Below are positions 13,972 to 22,733 of a stretch of 38,729 nucleotides of DNA, piece by piece (the first letter of the stretch is position 1; each line of letters starts with the position of its first letter). A model generated the notes under the pieces. The model was not told where the DNA came from. It did no database searches and worked only from the letters and a program-made list of their open reading frames with translations. Origin of the DNA: Sedimentisphaerales bacterium. Lineage in GTDB: Bacteria > Planctomycetota > Phycisphaerae > Sedimentisphaerales > Anaerobacaceae. Where the stretch lies: contig JAFGGH010000007.1 in assembly GCA_016930645.1 (NCBI GenBank), positions 1 to 38,729 of the forward strand, read 5' to 3'. A program made the position numbers and the translations under genes.

Positions 13972-14724
13972 ATGAAGACTGTATTTAAGAGAACGCCGAC
14001 TTATAAAGATGTGCCGACGCATTATTGTCCCGGCTGTGGTCATGGTATAGCTCACCGGTTGGTCGCCGAGGCAATCGATGAACTTGGTATCCGTGAAAGG
14101 ACAATCGGCATAGCTCCGGTCGGCTGTGCTGTTTTGGCCTATGACTATCTCGATGTCGATATGATTGAGGTCGCTCACGGCAGGGCACCTGCGGTCGCGA
14201 CAGGGATGAAACGTACAAATCCCGATATGATTATTTTTTCATATCAGGGTGACGGCGATCTTGCGGCTATCGGCACCGCGGAAATAATCCACGCAGCCCA
14301 CCGAGGCGAAAAAATCACCGTCATATTCATAAACAACGCGATATTCGGGATGACAGGCGGGCAGATGGCGCCAACTACACTGCCTGGACAGATTACAGCT
14401 ACCACTCCGCAAGGCAGAGAAGTCTCTTCGACTGGTTATCCACTGCAGGTATGCGAATTATTATCTGTTTTGCCCGGAGCGATTTATTTGGAGCGGTGCG
14501 CGCTGCATAAGCCGGGCCAGATTCACAAGGCTAAAAAAGCTATACGACACGCCTTTGAGTTACAGGTAAACAAAGCACCGGGTTTGTCACTGGTGGAGCT
14601 GCTATCGCCGTGTCCGACAGCGTGGCGGGTATCACCGCCTGACGCGCTTCGATGGATAGAAGATAATATGATAAAGCATTTTCCGTTAGGCTGCTTTAAA
14701 GATTATAAAGAACAGCAAAAATGA
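13972..14724 (+). CDS. 2-oxoacid:ferredoxin oxidoreductase beta (TPP) subunit
   Basis: A 250-residue thiamine-pyrophosphate-binding subunit. The N-terminal CPGCGHGIAHRLVAEAIDELGI is typical of beta subunits. The TPP/Mg motif is GDGDLAAIGTAEIIHAAHRGEKITVIFINNAIFGMTGGQMAPTT (about residues 92-135), with GDGD-x(~27)-N-N as in TPP enzymes. HGRAPAVATGMKR precedes it. It pairs with the VorB-like alpha subunit to form the catalytic core. It starts just after the four-helix-bundle cassette and overlaps the gamma-subunit gene by 4 nt (ATGA). No strong ribosome site precedes the ATG, and the cassette's right array abuts it. Confidence 0.92.
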   Translation: MKTVFKRTPTYKDVPTHYCPGCGHGIAHRLVAEAIDELGIRERTIGIAPVGCAVLAYDYLDVDMIEVAHGRAPAVATGMKRTNPDMIIFSYQGDGDLAAIGTAEIIHAAHRGEKITVIFINNAIFGMTGGQMAPTTLPGQITATTPQGREVSSTGYPLQVCELLSVLPGAIYLERCALHKPGQIHKAKKAIRHAFELQVNKAPGLSLVELLSPCPTAWRVSPPDALRWIEDNMIKHFPLGCFKDYKEQQK

Positions 14725-15287
14725 AAACAGCAACTGATATATACGAAGAAGTAATAATTGCCGGCTTCGGCGGCCAGGGGATAATTCTCGCAGGCAAGCT
14801 GCTCGCCCAGACCGCGATGCAGGGGGGCTTTGAGACAACTTATATGTCCAGCTACGGCGCGGAGATGCGAGGCGGTACGGCAAACAGTATGATTACCGTC
14901 TCGAATGCTCCAATCGCGTCACCTGTAGTAACATCTCCGACGGCACTTATCGTTATGAACAAGGCATCGGTGAACAAGTTTGCCCGGCGCGTTAAAAATA
15001 ACGGCTTGATAATCTATAACAGCTCGCTGATAGATGAGATGCCTGATATTGAAGAGTCGATACAGACAGTAGCTATACCAGCCGATGATATCGCGGTGGA
15101 GCTTGGAAGCGTCAAAATCGCTAATATGGTTATCTTCGGCGCATATCTGCAAAAAAGAAATATTCTTTCAGTCACCCAGGCCGCCGAGGCACTGCCCAAT
15201 GTCTTAGCTAAAAGATACCATAAGATGCTCGATATAAATATCCAGGCCTTGAGACGCGGAGCACAATCCGCGGAAAAAAGCGGATAG
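14721..15287 (+). CDS. 2-oxoacid:ferredoxin oxidoreductase gamma subunit
   Basis: A 188-residue gamma subunit of the 2-oxoacid oxidoreductase family. Signatures: EVIIAGFGGQGIILAGKLLAQTAM near the N-terminus (glycine-rich), SSYGAEMRGGTANSMITVS, then SPTALIVMNKASVNKF and ANMVIFGAYLQKRNI. The family binds the CoA-transfer side of the reaction. It completes the delta-alpha-beta-gamma set. Translation is coupled to the beta gene through an ATGA overlap, and the stop is followed 11 nt later by an ExbD-like gene, so the transcript may continue. Confidence 0.92.
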   Translation: MKTATDIYEEVIIAGFGGQGIILAGKLLAQTAMQGGFETTYMSSYGAEMRGGTANSMITVSNAPIASPVVTSPTALIVMNKASVNKFARRVKNNGLIIYNSSLIDEMPDIEESIQTVAIPADDIAVELGSVKIANMVIFGAYLQKRNILSVTQAAEALPNVLAKRYHKMLDINIQALRRGAQSAEKSG

Positions 15288-15298
15288 AGCTGCCAACT

Positions 15299-15793
15299 AT
15301 GAGAATGGAATCTCGATACAATCCGAACGGAAGTCTTCTTTTTCACAAGCCAGCCGACTCCACTGTCAAAATGGCTCCGATGATAGATATGATTTTTCTG
15401 CTTTTGATTTTCTTTTTGGTTTGCGCCAAATGGCTGCCGCAGGAAAATTTGCTGCCTTTCAGCTTTCCCACCGCCGAGGCAAGCCAGACTCCGCTGGTCA
15501 GGCCTGAGCCGCTGACAATCTCAATAAAGCAAACAAACAACGAAGGCTGCATCGTACAGATTGGCCAAAAGAGGCAAGTGCAAATCAAAAGTGATAACAT
15601 AGAAGAGGACCTTGTTACTCTGCTCGATGTGTTAAATGATGTTCTGAAATCCCAGAACAGATTCGCAACCGACCCGGTTGAACTGACCTGCGAGGCAAAA
15701 ATCAAATGGGACTACTTCGCCAAGATATATAATGTCCTCTACGGTGCCGGCCTGACCGATATAACGATAATAATGGCAGAATCCGACGAATGA
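15299..15793 (+). CDS. ExbD/TolR-like biopolymer transport protein
   Basis: A 164-residue ExbD/TolR-type protein. An N-terminal cytoplasmic stretch leads into the hallmark segment VKMAPMIDMIFLLLIFFLVCAKW (about residues 23-45), where the membrane aspartate (D of PMIDMIF) is the proton-relay residue in the family. The rest is a periplasmic domain ending in ADLTDITIIMA-like beta strands. ExbD needs an ExbB/TolQ partner; none adjoins this copy, although a full TolQ-ExbD pair lies at 19214-20561. It overlaps the following lipoprotein gene by 4 nt, so the two probably act together in the envelope. ATG 15305 is an alternative start. Confidence 0.85.
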   Translation: MRMESRYNPNGSLLFHKPADSTVKMAPMIDMIFLLLIFFLVCAKWLPQENLLPFSFPTAEASQTPLVRPEPLTISIKQTNNEGCIVQIGQKRQVQIKSDNIEEDLVTLLDVLNDVLKSQNRFATDPVELTCEAKIKWDYFAKIYNVLYGAGLTDITIIMAESDE

Positions 15794-17766
15794 TTTTTAA
15801 ACATCAATACATTTTTGCTTTTCTAATCTTTTTATCGTTTTTATCATTCTGCTCAGGCGCTGATAAACTTCCGACCGCTGAGGATATTAATTCTGTTATT
15901 GAAGAAGCCGGTGAAATTATAAACGGGTTCTGGCAGGAAAGTTTCGATTTGCGCATGCGTTGCGAATTCGCCGGGAAATTCCTAACAGAAGGCGACCGCT
16001 TAAAACTGCTGGAACTTTCTAAAAACGCCGCTCAAAATTTACATGAAATAATTCAAAAACAGCAAAAATTTATTGATCTGGTCGAAAACTACGAAGGTGA
16101 TGACTGGGAACAAAGGTACGGCCAAAACGGATTATGGCGAAAGCTTCGTTATGGCTATGATAGTTCTCGCTGTGGACAATGCCTGCTCGACAGTTACCGC
16201 GCCCTTACATCCGCCCCACAAAAGAGGAACGAAATAATTCGACAAACAGTTTCACAAATAGAAGAGCTTAATCAAGACCACCGGCCCGATATAGCTAAAG
16301 CCCGGGCACTTGTGCTTATAGCCCGATTAGAACCCGGATATAAAGACGCCGCCTTGAAGGAACTTGACCGCTTCAATCTTTTCTCAGATGTATATAGGCC
16401 AACCGCTGCCGAAATAGAGAAAATGAAACTGCTAAACGAAGCTGAACCTAAAAATATCCAGCTTCTAATAGAAAGAATTGAGCAAAATTCGCCGGACAGC
16501 TATAAAGAATTTCTCACACAACTTATTATTCTTCAAAGAAAATATGATTTCGATAGTTATATTAAAACAATTGACCGCCATCCTGAAATTAAAGCCTTTT
16601 TTTGTCAGCTAATATCTCACTCGATATTAAACTGTCCTGATTTTGTAATTGGTGCCTTCGAAACTCAAATGGCTGCAAATTATGCTTTACAGAATGGCCC
16701 GGATAAACATAAAGAATTGCTAATTAAATTAGAACAGAATAACGATTCGAACAGTCCTTTAATAGATTACGCGGCGGCAATGTTACTCTTAGATACAGAC
16801 AAACGTAAAGCCGCTAAATTATTGGTAAAAGCAAGCCAATCACACAATAAGAATCCACATCCTCATCTGAAAATCGATGCGGCTGAAATAGCTAAATTTG
16901 CTGCAATTAAAGGCTATGAACTTTATTTAAAAGACCCCAATTACGCCGAGACAGCGGCATGGACTTTTTATAATTACAGGGAAATCGGTGGAGAAAAAAT
17001 TGATGAAGATATCCAATGGTTATTTGCACATATGCATATAGATAATTTTGATGCTGTAACAGGATATGACATATTAGGGGGCATACAAAAAAGAGGCGGT
17101 AAATACAGTAAAAAAGCATCACTGTACTTAGCATCCCAGCAGATAAGCTCAGAAGCATATAAAGACTCAAAACAAAGGCTGATTCTTTTGCAGCAATTTG
17201 CTGATTTACTAAGCGACCATAATGATTGTTGTTTTTATAACGAAGCCTCCGGATTGGTTAATAATACTCTGCTGCAAATAGAAAATTTCAACAAAGATCC
17301 CAATACGATAAAGAATTGTCTGACCATAGCGGAGTTCCTTAATCAGTGTGATAATCAGCCCTTAACAAAACTGCTTTTAGCAGAGGCAATTTTGTTATGT
17401 CCCGAAAATAAACAAATTGAACAGGTGAAAAACTTAGTCAGTCAAGCTAAACAGGGATACAACACAGACAACTTGCAACTAATCCGCTGTCAGGCCAGGC
17501 TAAATCAAGAAACAGGCAGGTTTAGTGAAGCTGCTTTGCTTTGGGGAAAAATCGCTGCATCACTTGATAAGGCCAAAGAAAATGAAACAATCAACTGGTG
17601 CTGGTGGCGGGCCAAGTATTATCAGTTATATTGCGCCTACGAGGCAGGTGAAAATCCCGAAGATGTTTCACATGTGATTGATGTTCTAAGGGCTGATCGT
17701 GCCGAAATATCAGCTCCGTGGGAGGAAAAACTGGCCCAATTACAGCAAAATCTCACACTTGAATAG
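15790..17766 (+). CDS. Large exported protein or lipoprotein, TPR-like, unrecognised
   Basis: A 658-residue protein I cannot assign to a family. The N-terminus (residues 1-21, FKHQYIFAFLIFLSFLSFC) is a signal peptide, and LSFC followed by S fits a lipobox, so it may be lipid-anchored. The mature part is almost wholly helical and looks like tandem helix pairs: ARALVLIARLEPGYKDAALKEL, AAMLLLDTDKRKAAKLLVKA, LNQETGRFSEAALLWGKIAA all resemble tetratricopeptide-type units. Translation is coupled to the ExbD-like gene by a 4-nt overlap, suggesting an envelope complex energised by proton flow. This is inference from context only. Confidence 0.75.
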   Translation: MIFKHQYIFAFLIFLSFLSFCSGADKLPTAEDINSVIEEAGEIINGFWQESFDLRMRCEFAGKFLTEGDRLKLLELSKNAAQNLHEIIQKQQKFIDLVENYEGDDWEQRYGQNGLWRKLRYGYDSSRCGQCLLDSYRALTSAPQKRNEIIRQTVSQIEELNQDHRPDIAKARALVLIARLEPGYKDAALKELDRFNLFSDVYRPTAAEIEKMKLLNEAEPKNIQLLIERIEQNSPDSYKEFLTQLIILQRKYDFDSYIKTIDRHPEIKAFFCQLISHSILNCPDFVIGAFETQMAANYALQNGPDKHKELLIKLEQNNDSNSPLIDYAAAMLLLDTDKRKAAKLLVKASQSHNKNPHPHLKIDAAEIAKFAAIKGYELYLKDPNYAETAAWTFYNYREIGGEKIDEDIQWLFAHMHIDNFDAVTGYDILGGIQKRGGKYSKKASLYLASQQISSEAYKDSKQRLILLQQFADLLSDHNDCCFYNEASGLVNNTLLQIENFNKDPNTIKNCLTIAEFLNQCDNQPLTKLLLAEAILLCPENKQIEQVKNLVSQAKQGYNTDNLQLIRCQARLNQETGRFSEAALLWGKIAASLDKAKENETINWCWWRAKYYQLYCAYEAGENPEDVSHVIDVLRADRAEISAPWEEKLAQLQQNLTLE

Positions 17767-17832
17767 GCCGATATATAATTATATCTTGCCCGGAAAAACT
17801 ATCTTGGCTACAATAGATTGAGCACGGCCAAG

Positions 17833-17858
17833 GATTTATCCGCCGCGGCGGGTAAATC
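17833..17858. repeat. Near-perfect 26-bp palindrome upstream of clpX
   Basis: GATTTATCCGCCG (17833-17845) is followed without a loop by CGGCGGGTAAATC (17846-17858), giving a 13-bp inverted repeat with one mismatch. Fourteen nt (17832-17845) are shared with the cloverleaf element at 9053-9114. Confidence 0.65.
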
Positions 17859-17859
17859 C

Positions 17860-17942
17860 CCTCGCTTCCGTCTTCGCCCTGCGGGCTACGCCGGACAGGT
17901 GCGCTCGGGGCTTGTTTTTGGAATTTTTAGAGGTTGTCTTAA
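17860..17942 (+). repeat. Leader repeat upstream of clpX
   Basis: A CTCGCTTCCG...GCGCTCGGGGCTTGT segment is followed by GAATTTTTAGAGGTTG (17921-17936) and TCTTAA. The block matches the one ahead of the vor operon (12014-12036) with one mismatch. The clpX ribosome site AAGG (17941-17944) overlaps its end, so the repeat sits in the leader of the mRNA. Confidence 0.5.
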
Positions 17943-17951
17943 GGTTTACAA

Positions 17952-19217
17952 ATGGTTAAAGAAAACAATACAAAAAGCAGGGCAATATGCAGTTTTTGCG
18001 GCAGAGCTTCCACGCAAAAAGACACCTTCATCGAAGGCCCGAACAAGGTCTTCATCTGCCCGGACTGCATTGACCTTTGCCATAACATTATCCTGCAGAA
18101 CAAAAAATCTGTCAGCAGGCTGAGCATCACCACCGACAATATGCCCAAGCCGCGGCAGATAAAGGAATATCTGGACCAGTATGTAATCGGCCAGGAACAC
18201 GCAAAGCGATACCTGTCTGTCGCGGTTCACAATCACTATAAGCGCTTAATGCACGCCGATAGCGAGGACCGTAACATTGAGCTGGATAAATCAAATGTTT
18301 TGTTAATCGGTCCGACCGGCTCCGGCAAAACTCTGCTTGCAAGAACACTGGCCAGCTTTCTGCAGGTGCCGTTTGCGATTTGCGACGCCACTACCGTCAC
18401 CGAGGCGGGATATGTTGGTGAAGATGTTGAAAACTTTCTTCTGCGATTGCTGCAGGCGGCGGATTTCGATGTCGAAGCCGCTCAGCAAGGGATAGTCTAT
18501 ATCGACGAAATTGACAAGGTCGGAAAGACCAGTCAAAATGTCTCCATCACAAGAGATGTTTCCGGAGAGGGTGTCCAGCAGGCCTTGTTGAAAATGCTCG
18601 AAGGAACAATCGCCAATGTCCCGCCGCAAGGCGGCAGAAAACACCCGGAACAATCTTATATTCAGATAGACACTTCGCACATTCTCTTTATTTGCGGCGG
18701 CACTTTCGTCGGCCTGGATAACATAATCAAAAAACGGCTCGGCAGGAAAATGATTGGCTTCGATTCCGAGCTGTCCCAAATCAAGGACGAAAAACACGAA
18801 TACAGCGATGTCATCAGCCAGGTTGTGCCGGAGGACATAATCGAATATGGAATGATACCTGAAATGGTGGGGCGTCTGCCGGTGATTACCACGCTGCAGG
18901 CCCTCGATGAAAAGGCATTGATTGATATTTTAACCAAACCCAAAAACGCCCTGATTAAACAGTATCAGAGATTCTTCGAAATGGAGGATGCTCAGCTTGA
19001 ATTCACCGATGATGCCCTGCACGCCCTTGCAAAAAAAGCCCTCGAGCACGACACCGGCGCTCGAGCCCTGCGGTCAATAGCCGAAGAACTAATGATGGAT
19101 ATGATGTATCAACTGCCCGATGAGCCAAAAGGTAATAAATATGTCATAACAAAAGACGGCGTCGAAAAAAAGAGTGACCTTCACAGCGCAAAGCAAAAGA
19201 AAACAAAATCAGCCTAA
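17952..19217 (+). CDS. clpX: ATP-dependent Clp protease ATP-binding subunit ClpX
   Basis: ClpX is the AAA+ unfoldase that feeds ClpP. At 421 residues it has the usual length. The N-terminal zinc-binding domain has C13/C16 and C36/C39. The Walker A GPTGSGKT is at residues 120-127, the pore loop GYVG follows, and Walker B is in [10 protein letters not shown]. Sensor and arginine-finger regions are intact ([13 protein letters not shown]), and KMIGF keeps the IGF tripeptide that docks to ClpP. No clpP is adjacent, although the two are often neighbours. AAGG lies 7 nt ahead of the ATG. The 3' end overlaps the stop of the convergent exbD gene by 4 nt. Confidence 0.97.
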   Translation: MVKENNTKSRAICSFCGRASTQKDTFIEGPNKVFICPDCIDLCHNIILQNKKSVSRLSITTDNMPKPRQIKEYLDQYVIGQEHAKRYLSVAVHNHYKRLMHADSEDRNIELDKSNVLLIGPTGSGKTLLARTLASFLQVPFAICDATTVTEAGYVGEDVENFLLRLLQAADFDVEAAQQGIVYIDEIDKVGKTSQNVSITRDVSGEGVQQALLKMLEGTIANVPPQGGRKHPEQSYIQIDTSHILFICGGTFVGLDNIIKKRLGRKMIGFDSELSQIKDEKHEYSDVISQVVPEDIIEYGMIPEMVGRLPVITTLQALDEKALIDILTKPKNALIKQYQRFFEMEDAQLEFTDDALHALAKKALEHDTGARALRSIAEELMMDMMYQLPDEPKGNKYVITKDGVEKKSDLHSAKQKKTKSA

Positions 19218-19681
19218 TTCGTTTCCTTCTCTGCCAGTGTGGCAATTTTGATTTTTGTCGCGGTACTCGCCGATGCCGCAGCAAGCGCGTATTGAGCCTT
19301 GCCGAAATTCAAATCCTTATCAATTCGCAAAATGATTACCCTGTCCTCGGGTGGAATATTTTCAAAGCAGCCATCAATCATTCCAGCCATTCGCTCTGCT
19401 AACTTATAGCTGTCGATTGTATTGGCCAAACTATTATTGACCGAGTATCTAAGTTCCCCATCACCCATTTGCGATACAACTACAGCAACGGTACCGGCAG
19501 GCATTTCGGCATCATTTTCGGCGTAGCCGCATTTATCAGGAAGCTCGATATTCTGGCTGTCACTGCCAAAGAATTGAAAATCCAGAACGAAAAAGACAAT
19601 CAACAGAAAAATAATATCGATAACAGGTGTGATGTTAAACGATAACGATTTTCGTTGACCGGGATTTCTAAATAAAGACAC
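19214..19681 (-). CDS. ExbD/TolR family protein
   Basis: A 155-residue ExbD/TolR protein. A short cytoplasmic N-terminus leads into [25 protein letters not shown] (about residues 13-37), which contains the family's proton-relay aspartate in PVIDIIF. The periplasmic domain includes [15 protein letters not shown], matching the conserved V.I.AD...Y strand. It starts 4 nt after the ExbB/TolQ gene and must be its partner. It works with the upstream proton channel to transmit energy to the envelope, perhaps to the VWA protein of the same operon. Confidence 0.92.
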   Translation of the reverse strand: MSLFRNPGQRKSLSFNITPVIDIIFLLIVFFVLDFQFFGSDSQNIELPDKCGYAENDAEMPAGTVAVVVSQMGDGELRYSVNNSLANTIDSYKLAERMAGMIDGCFENIPPEDRVIILRIDKDLNFGKAQYALAAASASTATKIKIATLAEKETN

Positions 19682-19685
19682 TTCT

Positions 19686-20561
19686 CTATTTGCCTTTGGA
19701 GCCGATTTTTTTATCGGCCTTTTTCTCTAAGCTATCATTTGTATTGATAATAGGCACCTTAGCCCATTTGATTTTTTCTTCTTTTTCAGACGCTGCTTTC
19801 TTGTGTTTCAACTTCTGCTCAAGGACCGGCATCAGCCCCTCAAGCTCGCTGAACGCGTCACTTGTGATAACCTCTATCCTGTTGCGAAAAATCCCGTAAA
19901 CCGCAAGCGCCGGTATCGCCGCAAACAATCCCCAGAATGTCGTAACCAGCGCAACTCCAATCCCGTCGGCTAACTGGGCAGGCTGCGGCTGACCGCCGGA
20001 TGCCACAATTGCGTTGAAAAGTTTTATCATCCCGAAGACGGTGCCGAATAAACCAATCATAGGTGAAACGCTGCCTATCAGGTTAAGCCACTCTATTCTC
20101 CTTAAAAGCCTCCCAGCCTGTTCCTGCAGCGACTCAAAAGCCGCACTTCTCATATGATACCAGTCACTACTACCCTTATCGAATCCCTCTCTTACGGCTG
20201 TACTGATTAGGTCACTGCTGTCGGACAGAGACTCGTTTAATCGTATTTTATCAGTCTGCTTAAACTGCTCGATTAAATCTTCGCATTTGCCTTTCGGCAC
20301 AAGATTTTTGCGGTTAATTATAAGTGCGTGCTCAATCGCCAAATAGACCGTCAAAAGAGAAATCGGGAAAAGCACAAACCAGACTATAGGCCCGCCCGAT
20401 ATAAAAAACTGCTCGAAAAAACTCTCCTTGGGAGTCCCTACGGACTGACCCTGCCGGTTGGTGACTCCGAAGTCTCCCTGCCGAAGAGCAATTATGACAA
20501 AAACAACACAGCCGAACAAAACACTCAACAAAAACGCTCTAATCATATTTCCTTTTTGCAT
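19686..20561 (-). CDS. MotA/TolQ/ExbB proton channel family protein
   Basis: A 291-residue proton-channel protein. It has an N-terminal hydrophobic segment (IRAFLLSVLFGCVVFVIIAL), a second membrane helix near residues 50-75 (IVWFVLFPISLLTVYLAIEHAL), and the TolQ/ExbB core with EWLNLIGSVSPMIGLFGTVFGMIKLFNAIVASG and LADGIGVALVTTFWGLFAAIPALAVYGIF (residues ~140-220). The C-terminal tail is lysine-rich. It forms the stator-like complex with the adjacent ExbD (4 nt downstream) that uses the proton motive force. An in-frame ATG at 20546 is preceded more closely by AAGGA and is an alternative start. The VWA gene ends 18 nt upstream. Confidence 0.93.
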   Translation of the reverse strand: MQKGNMIRAFLLSVLFGCVVFVIIALRQGDFGVTNRQGQSVGTPKESFFEQFFISGGPIVWFVLFPISLLTVYLAIEHALIINRKNLVPKGKCEDLIEQFKQTDKIRLNESLSDSSDLISTAVREGFDKGSSDWYHMRSAAFESLQEQAGRLLRRIEWLNLIGSVSPMIGLFGTVFGMIKLFNAIVASGGQPQPAQLADGIGVALVTTFWGLFAAIPALAVYGIFRNRIEVITSDAFSELEGLMPVLEQKLKHKKAASEKEEKIKWAKVPIINTNDSLEKKADKKIGSKGK

Positions 20562-20579
20562 AGTGATTACGATCTCTTG

Positions 20580-21476
20580 TCAAAGATTCTTTTCTGATAT
20601 AACAACAAAGTCACCACCGGTCAAATCAGCAATACTCTTCAGCAGCCTGCGGTCTTCATCGCCCGGCCAGAATCCTATAGTATTAATTCTGACGCGTGGC
20701 AAATGGTTCTGGACAAGGTCCAAAGCCGCTAACTCAAACGCCCTGGAGTCTTTTCCCATAAGCTCAAATCCATCGGTGAGAAAAAATATCACATCAGGTC
20801 CATTCGAGCCGGCGCCTCGGATTTTCACGGCACTCTCAAAACCGGCAAGGGCGTTCGTTCTGCCGACCGGTCTAACCGATTCAATAAATGTCCCTGCTTT
20901 TTCCTTAGCCTTTGCCGAAGCGCGAACCAATTTGCCGTCGGCAAACTGTACTATACCATTGTCACCGAAAAAAACTATACTGAAATACTCATCGGCAGGT
21001 AAACTTTGAATTGAACGAATAAGCTCAGCTACAACCATCCCCCATAATCCCTGCATACTGCCCGAACAATCAACCAGAAAACAAATCCTTCTTTCACCGC
21101 TTCTGCTTGAAAAAAAGCTTACACCCTGATTTGTAAAGCTCTCTTGAAATCCTGGAAATGTCATATCGGTGGCAGCTTTTAACCGAGGTGCTTCTTCCTT
21201 AACAAATTTATCCTCGAGCAATTCGGATGCAGTTTCTAATTGCGGCAGCTTTGGCAAAGGCGTTTTACTCGAGTAATTTTGAAACTTTGGTTTGTTTATT
21301 AAATGCGGCTCTTCGATGAGATTCCTGACGAACTCTGCTCTGACCTGCTTTTGATTGTTAATATCCGCCGGCTTTTTGTCATATTCGAATCCAACCACGG
21401 CAAGGACAGACAGTGCCGAAAGATGCAGCAGAACCGATGCCGCACCTGCGAACAGCTTATATCTTCCGTGACTCAA
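20580..21476 (-). CDS. VWA domain-containing membrane protein
   Basis: 298 residues from a TTG start at 21476, chosen because AGGAGG lies 8 nt ahead. A longer open frame to 21563 has an ATG only inside a double-hairpin repeat, so it is likely not the true start. One membrane helix is near residues 10-30 (LFAGAASVLLHLSALSVLAVVGF). After a linker, the von Willebrand A domain begins at ICFLVDCSGSM, the DxSxS metal-ion-dependent adhesion site. Other MIDAS residues are in TNALAGF and the FLTDGF loop. It is followed by exbB and exbD on the same strand, so it is probably an envelope protein driven by, or sensing, that pair. The function in this order is inferred. Confidence 0.88.
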   Translation of the reverse strand: MSHGRYKLFAGAASVLLHLSALSVLAVVGFEYDKKPADINNQKQVRAEFVRNLIEEPHLINKPKFQNYSSKTPLPKLPQLETASELLEDKFVKEEAPRLKAATDMTFPGFQESFTNQGVSFFSSRSGERRICFLVDCSGSMQGLWGMVVAELIRSIQSLPADEYFSIVFFGDNGIVQFADGKLVRASAKAKEKAGTFIESVRPVGRTNALAGFESAVKIRGAGSNGPDVIFFLTDGFELMGKDSRAFELAALDLVQNHLPRVRINTIGFWPGDEDRRLLKSIADLTGGDFVVISEKNL

Positions 21477-21508
21477 ATTCCAACCCTCCTGTGGTTGAAA
21501 ATTTCGTA

Positions 21509-21560
21509 GCACGGGCATCTTGCCCGTGCACTTTTTTATCCACGGGCTAAAAGCCCGTGG
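21509..21560. repeat. Tandem double-hairpin palindromic element, copy 3
   Basis: GCACGGGCA (21509-21517), loop TCT, TGCCCGTGC (21521-21529). Ten nt later CCACGGGCT (21540-21548), loop AAA, AGCCCGTGG (21552-21560). Both stems are perfect 9-bp. The element lies between the L,D-transpeptidase and VWA genes and extends the VWA open frame artificially. Confidence 0.8.
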
Positions 21561-21570
21561 CACCCTTACT

Positions 21571-22719
21571 TTATTCTACAATCTCAACCTTCGATACACC
21601 CGGCATTACCAAGTTATAAACCAGAATCGCGTTACCGTTATGCAGCCTGATACAGCCTCGCGATGTTGCCGCCCCTATCTCCTCGGGATTTTTGGTGCCG
21701 TGAATCGCAAAACCAGTCCTGCCCACCGCATCCCCTTCAAGGCCTTCAAGACTAATCCACCTCGAGCCCAAAGGATAATCCTGGTCACTCGGCTCATACA
21801 CTCTGCCGGTATCAGGGTCTGTCCATCTCGGCTTAACCAGCTTGCCGCTGGGCCTGACCCGCCACAATCCGGTCGGCGTATCGTGCTCGGGCTTACCCAA
21901 GCCTACAGGAAAACTTCTTACGAATGTATCCTGCAGATACACATCCATCGTAAAAGTCGATTTATAAACCCGCGCGTGGAAAGGCCCTCTGATGACCTTT
22001 ATACTTTGCCCGGCCTTTAGTGACTCGGGACTGTATAATTTGTTTATCTGCTGCAAAATCTCCCAGGGGACATTATTGTTTTTGCCTATGGTTGAGAGCA
22101 ACTCCCCGCTTTGAACCTTATAAAAACCACAAAGTTCATCTCCCGGGTACAAATCCCCGCTGAAAAGCCATTTGTCGGCAAGGACCGAAAGCATCTGTTT
22201 GACAACTGTTTTTTGCTCTTTGGTTATCGGCATCGGCAGAACCTCATTGAGCATATCCCTCGCCTGGATAATTTTCATCGGTTCAGATGCAATAATTTTC
22301 TTTGCTTCGGCAATAATCGCAGCCGCGCCTGCCTGGCCGCTTATTTCCTCATCCGGCTCGGGCGCTATCTCAATCTCCTGGGGCATTGCCTCTGTTTCAG
22401 GCTCGGCTACAGGTTCAGTTTCCGTCTCAGCCGCCTGGTGCTCCTTTCCTGTCACTTCTTCAGGTTTTGTTTGTATCTCAAGGGGTATAGAAAAGCGTTC
22501 CTGCTCGACCGGAGCTTCCTTAGTGTCTTCGACCGGTTCGGCCTGTTCAACTCCTGTAGGGGCTTGTTCCGCTTTGGATTTTTCGCTCTTGTCGGAAAGA
22601 CTGTATAATGTTGCGATTGATATAGCCACTATTACCAGGGCTGCAGCGCCGAAGTAAATTTTCCGCCAGTAGCGGGTACGAGGACTGATATACATCCTTG
22701 ATGGATAACGTTCTTTCAT
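21571..22719 (-). CDS. L,D-transpeptidase (YkuD) with LysM domain
   Basis: A 382-residue envelope protein. A signal-anchor helix (residues ~20-43, IYFGAAALVIVAISIATLYSL) is followed by a Glu/Pro/Ala-rich linker (about 45-130). A LysM-like domain around residues 205-245 (YKVQSGELLSTIGKNNNVPWEILQQINK...LKAGQSIKVI) binds peptidoglycan. The YkuD catalytic domain carries HGTKNPEEIG and SRGCIRL near the C-terminus, the HxxxxxxxxG...S(R/H)GC(I/V)R signature with the catalytic cysteine. It would make 3-3 cross-links or attach proteins to peptidoglycan. AAAGGG precedes the ATG. It leads the operon with the VWA-ExbB-ExbD genes. Confidence 0.93.
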   Translation of the reverse strand: MKERYPSRMYISPRTRYWRKIYFGAAALVIVAISIATLYSLSDKSEKSKAEQAPTGVEQAEPVEDTKEAPVEQERFSIPLEIQTKPEEVTGKEHQAAETETEPVAEPETEAMPQEIEIAPEPDEEISGQAGAAAIIAEAKKIIASEPMKIIQARDMLNEVLPMPITKEQKTVVKQMLSVLADKWLFSGDLYPGDELCGFYKVQSGELLSTIGKNNNVPWEILQQINKLYSPESLKAGQSIKVIRGPFHARVYKSTFTMDVYLQDTFVRSFPVGLGKPEHDTPTGLWRVRPSGKLVKPRWTDPDTGRVYEPSDQDYPLGSRWISLEGLEGDAVGRTGFAIHGTKNPEEIGAATSRGCIRLHNGNAILVYNLVMPGVSKVEIVE

Positions 22720-22733
22720 GAAATCCCTTTCTG

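Noticed and set aside
14721-15793. Frameshift or gene break between the gamma subunit and ExbD
   Set aside because: Both proteins have complete family ends and starts, and the 11-nt gap is ordinary operon spacing.
21477-21563. N-terminal extension of the VWA protein from ATG 21563
   Set aside because: It is encoded by the double-hairpin repeat; AGGAGG is correctly spaced for TTG 21476.
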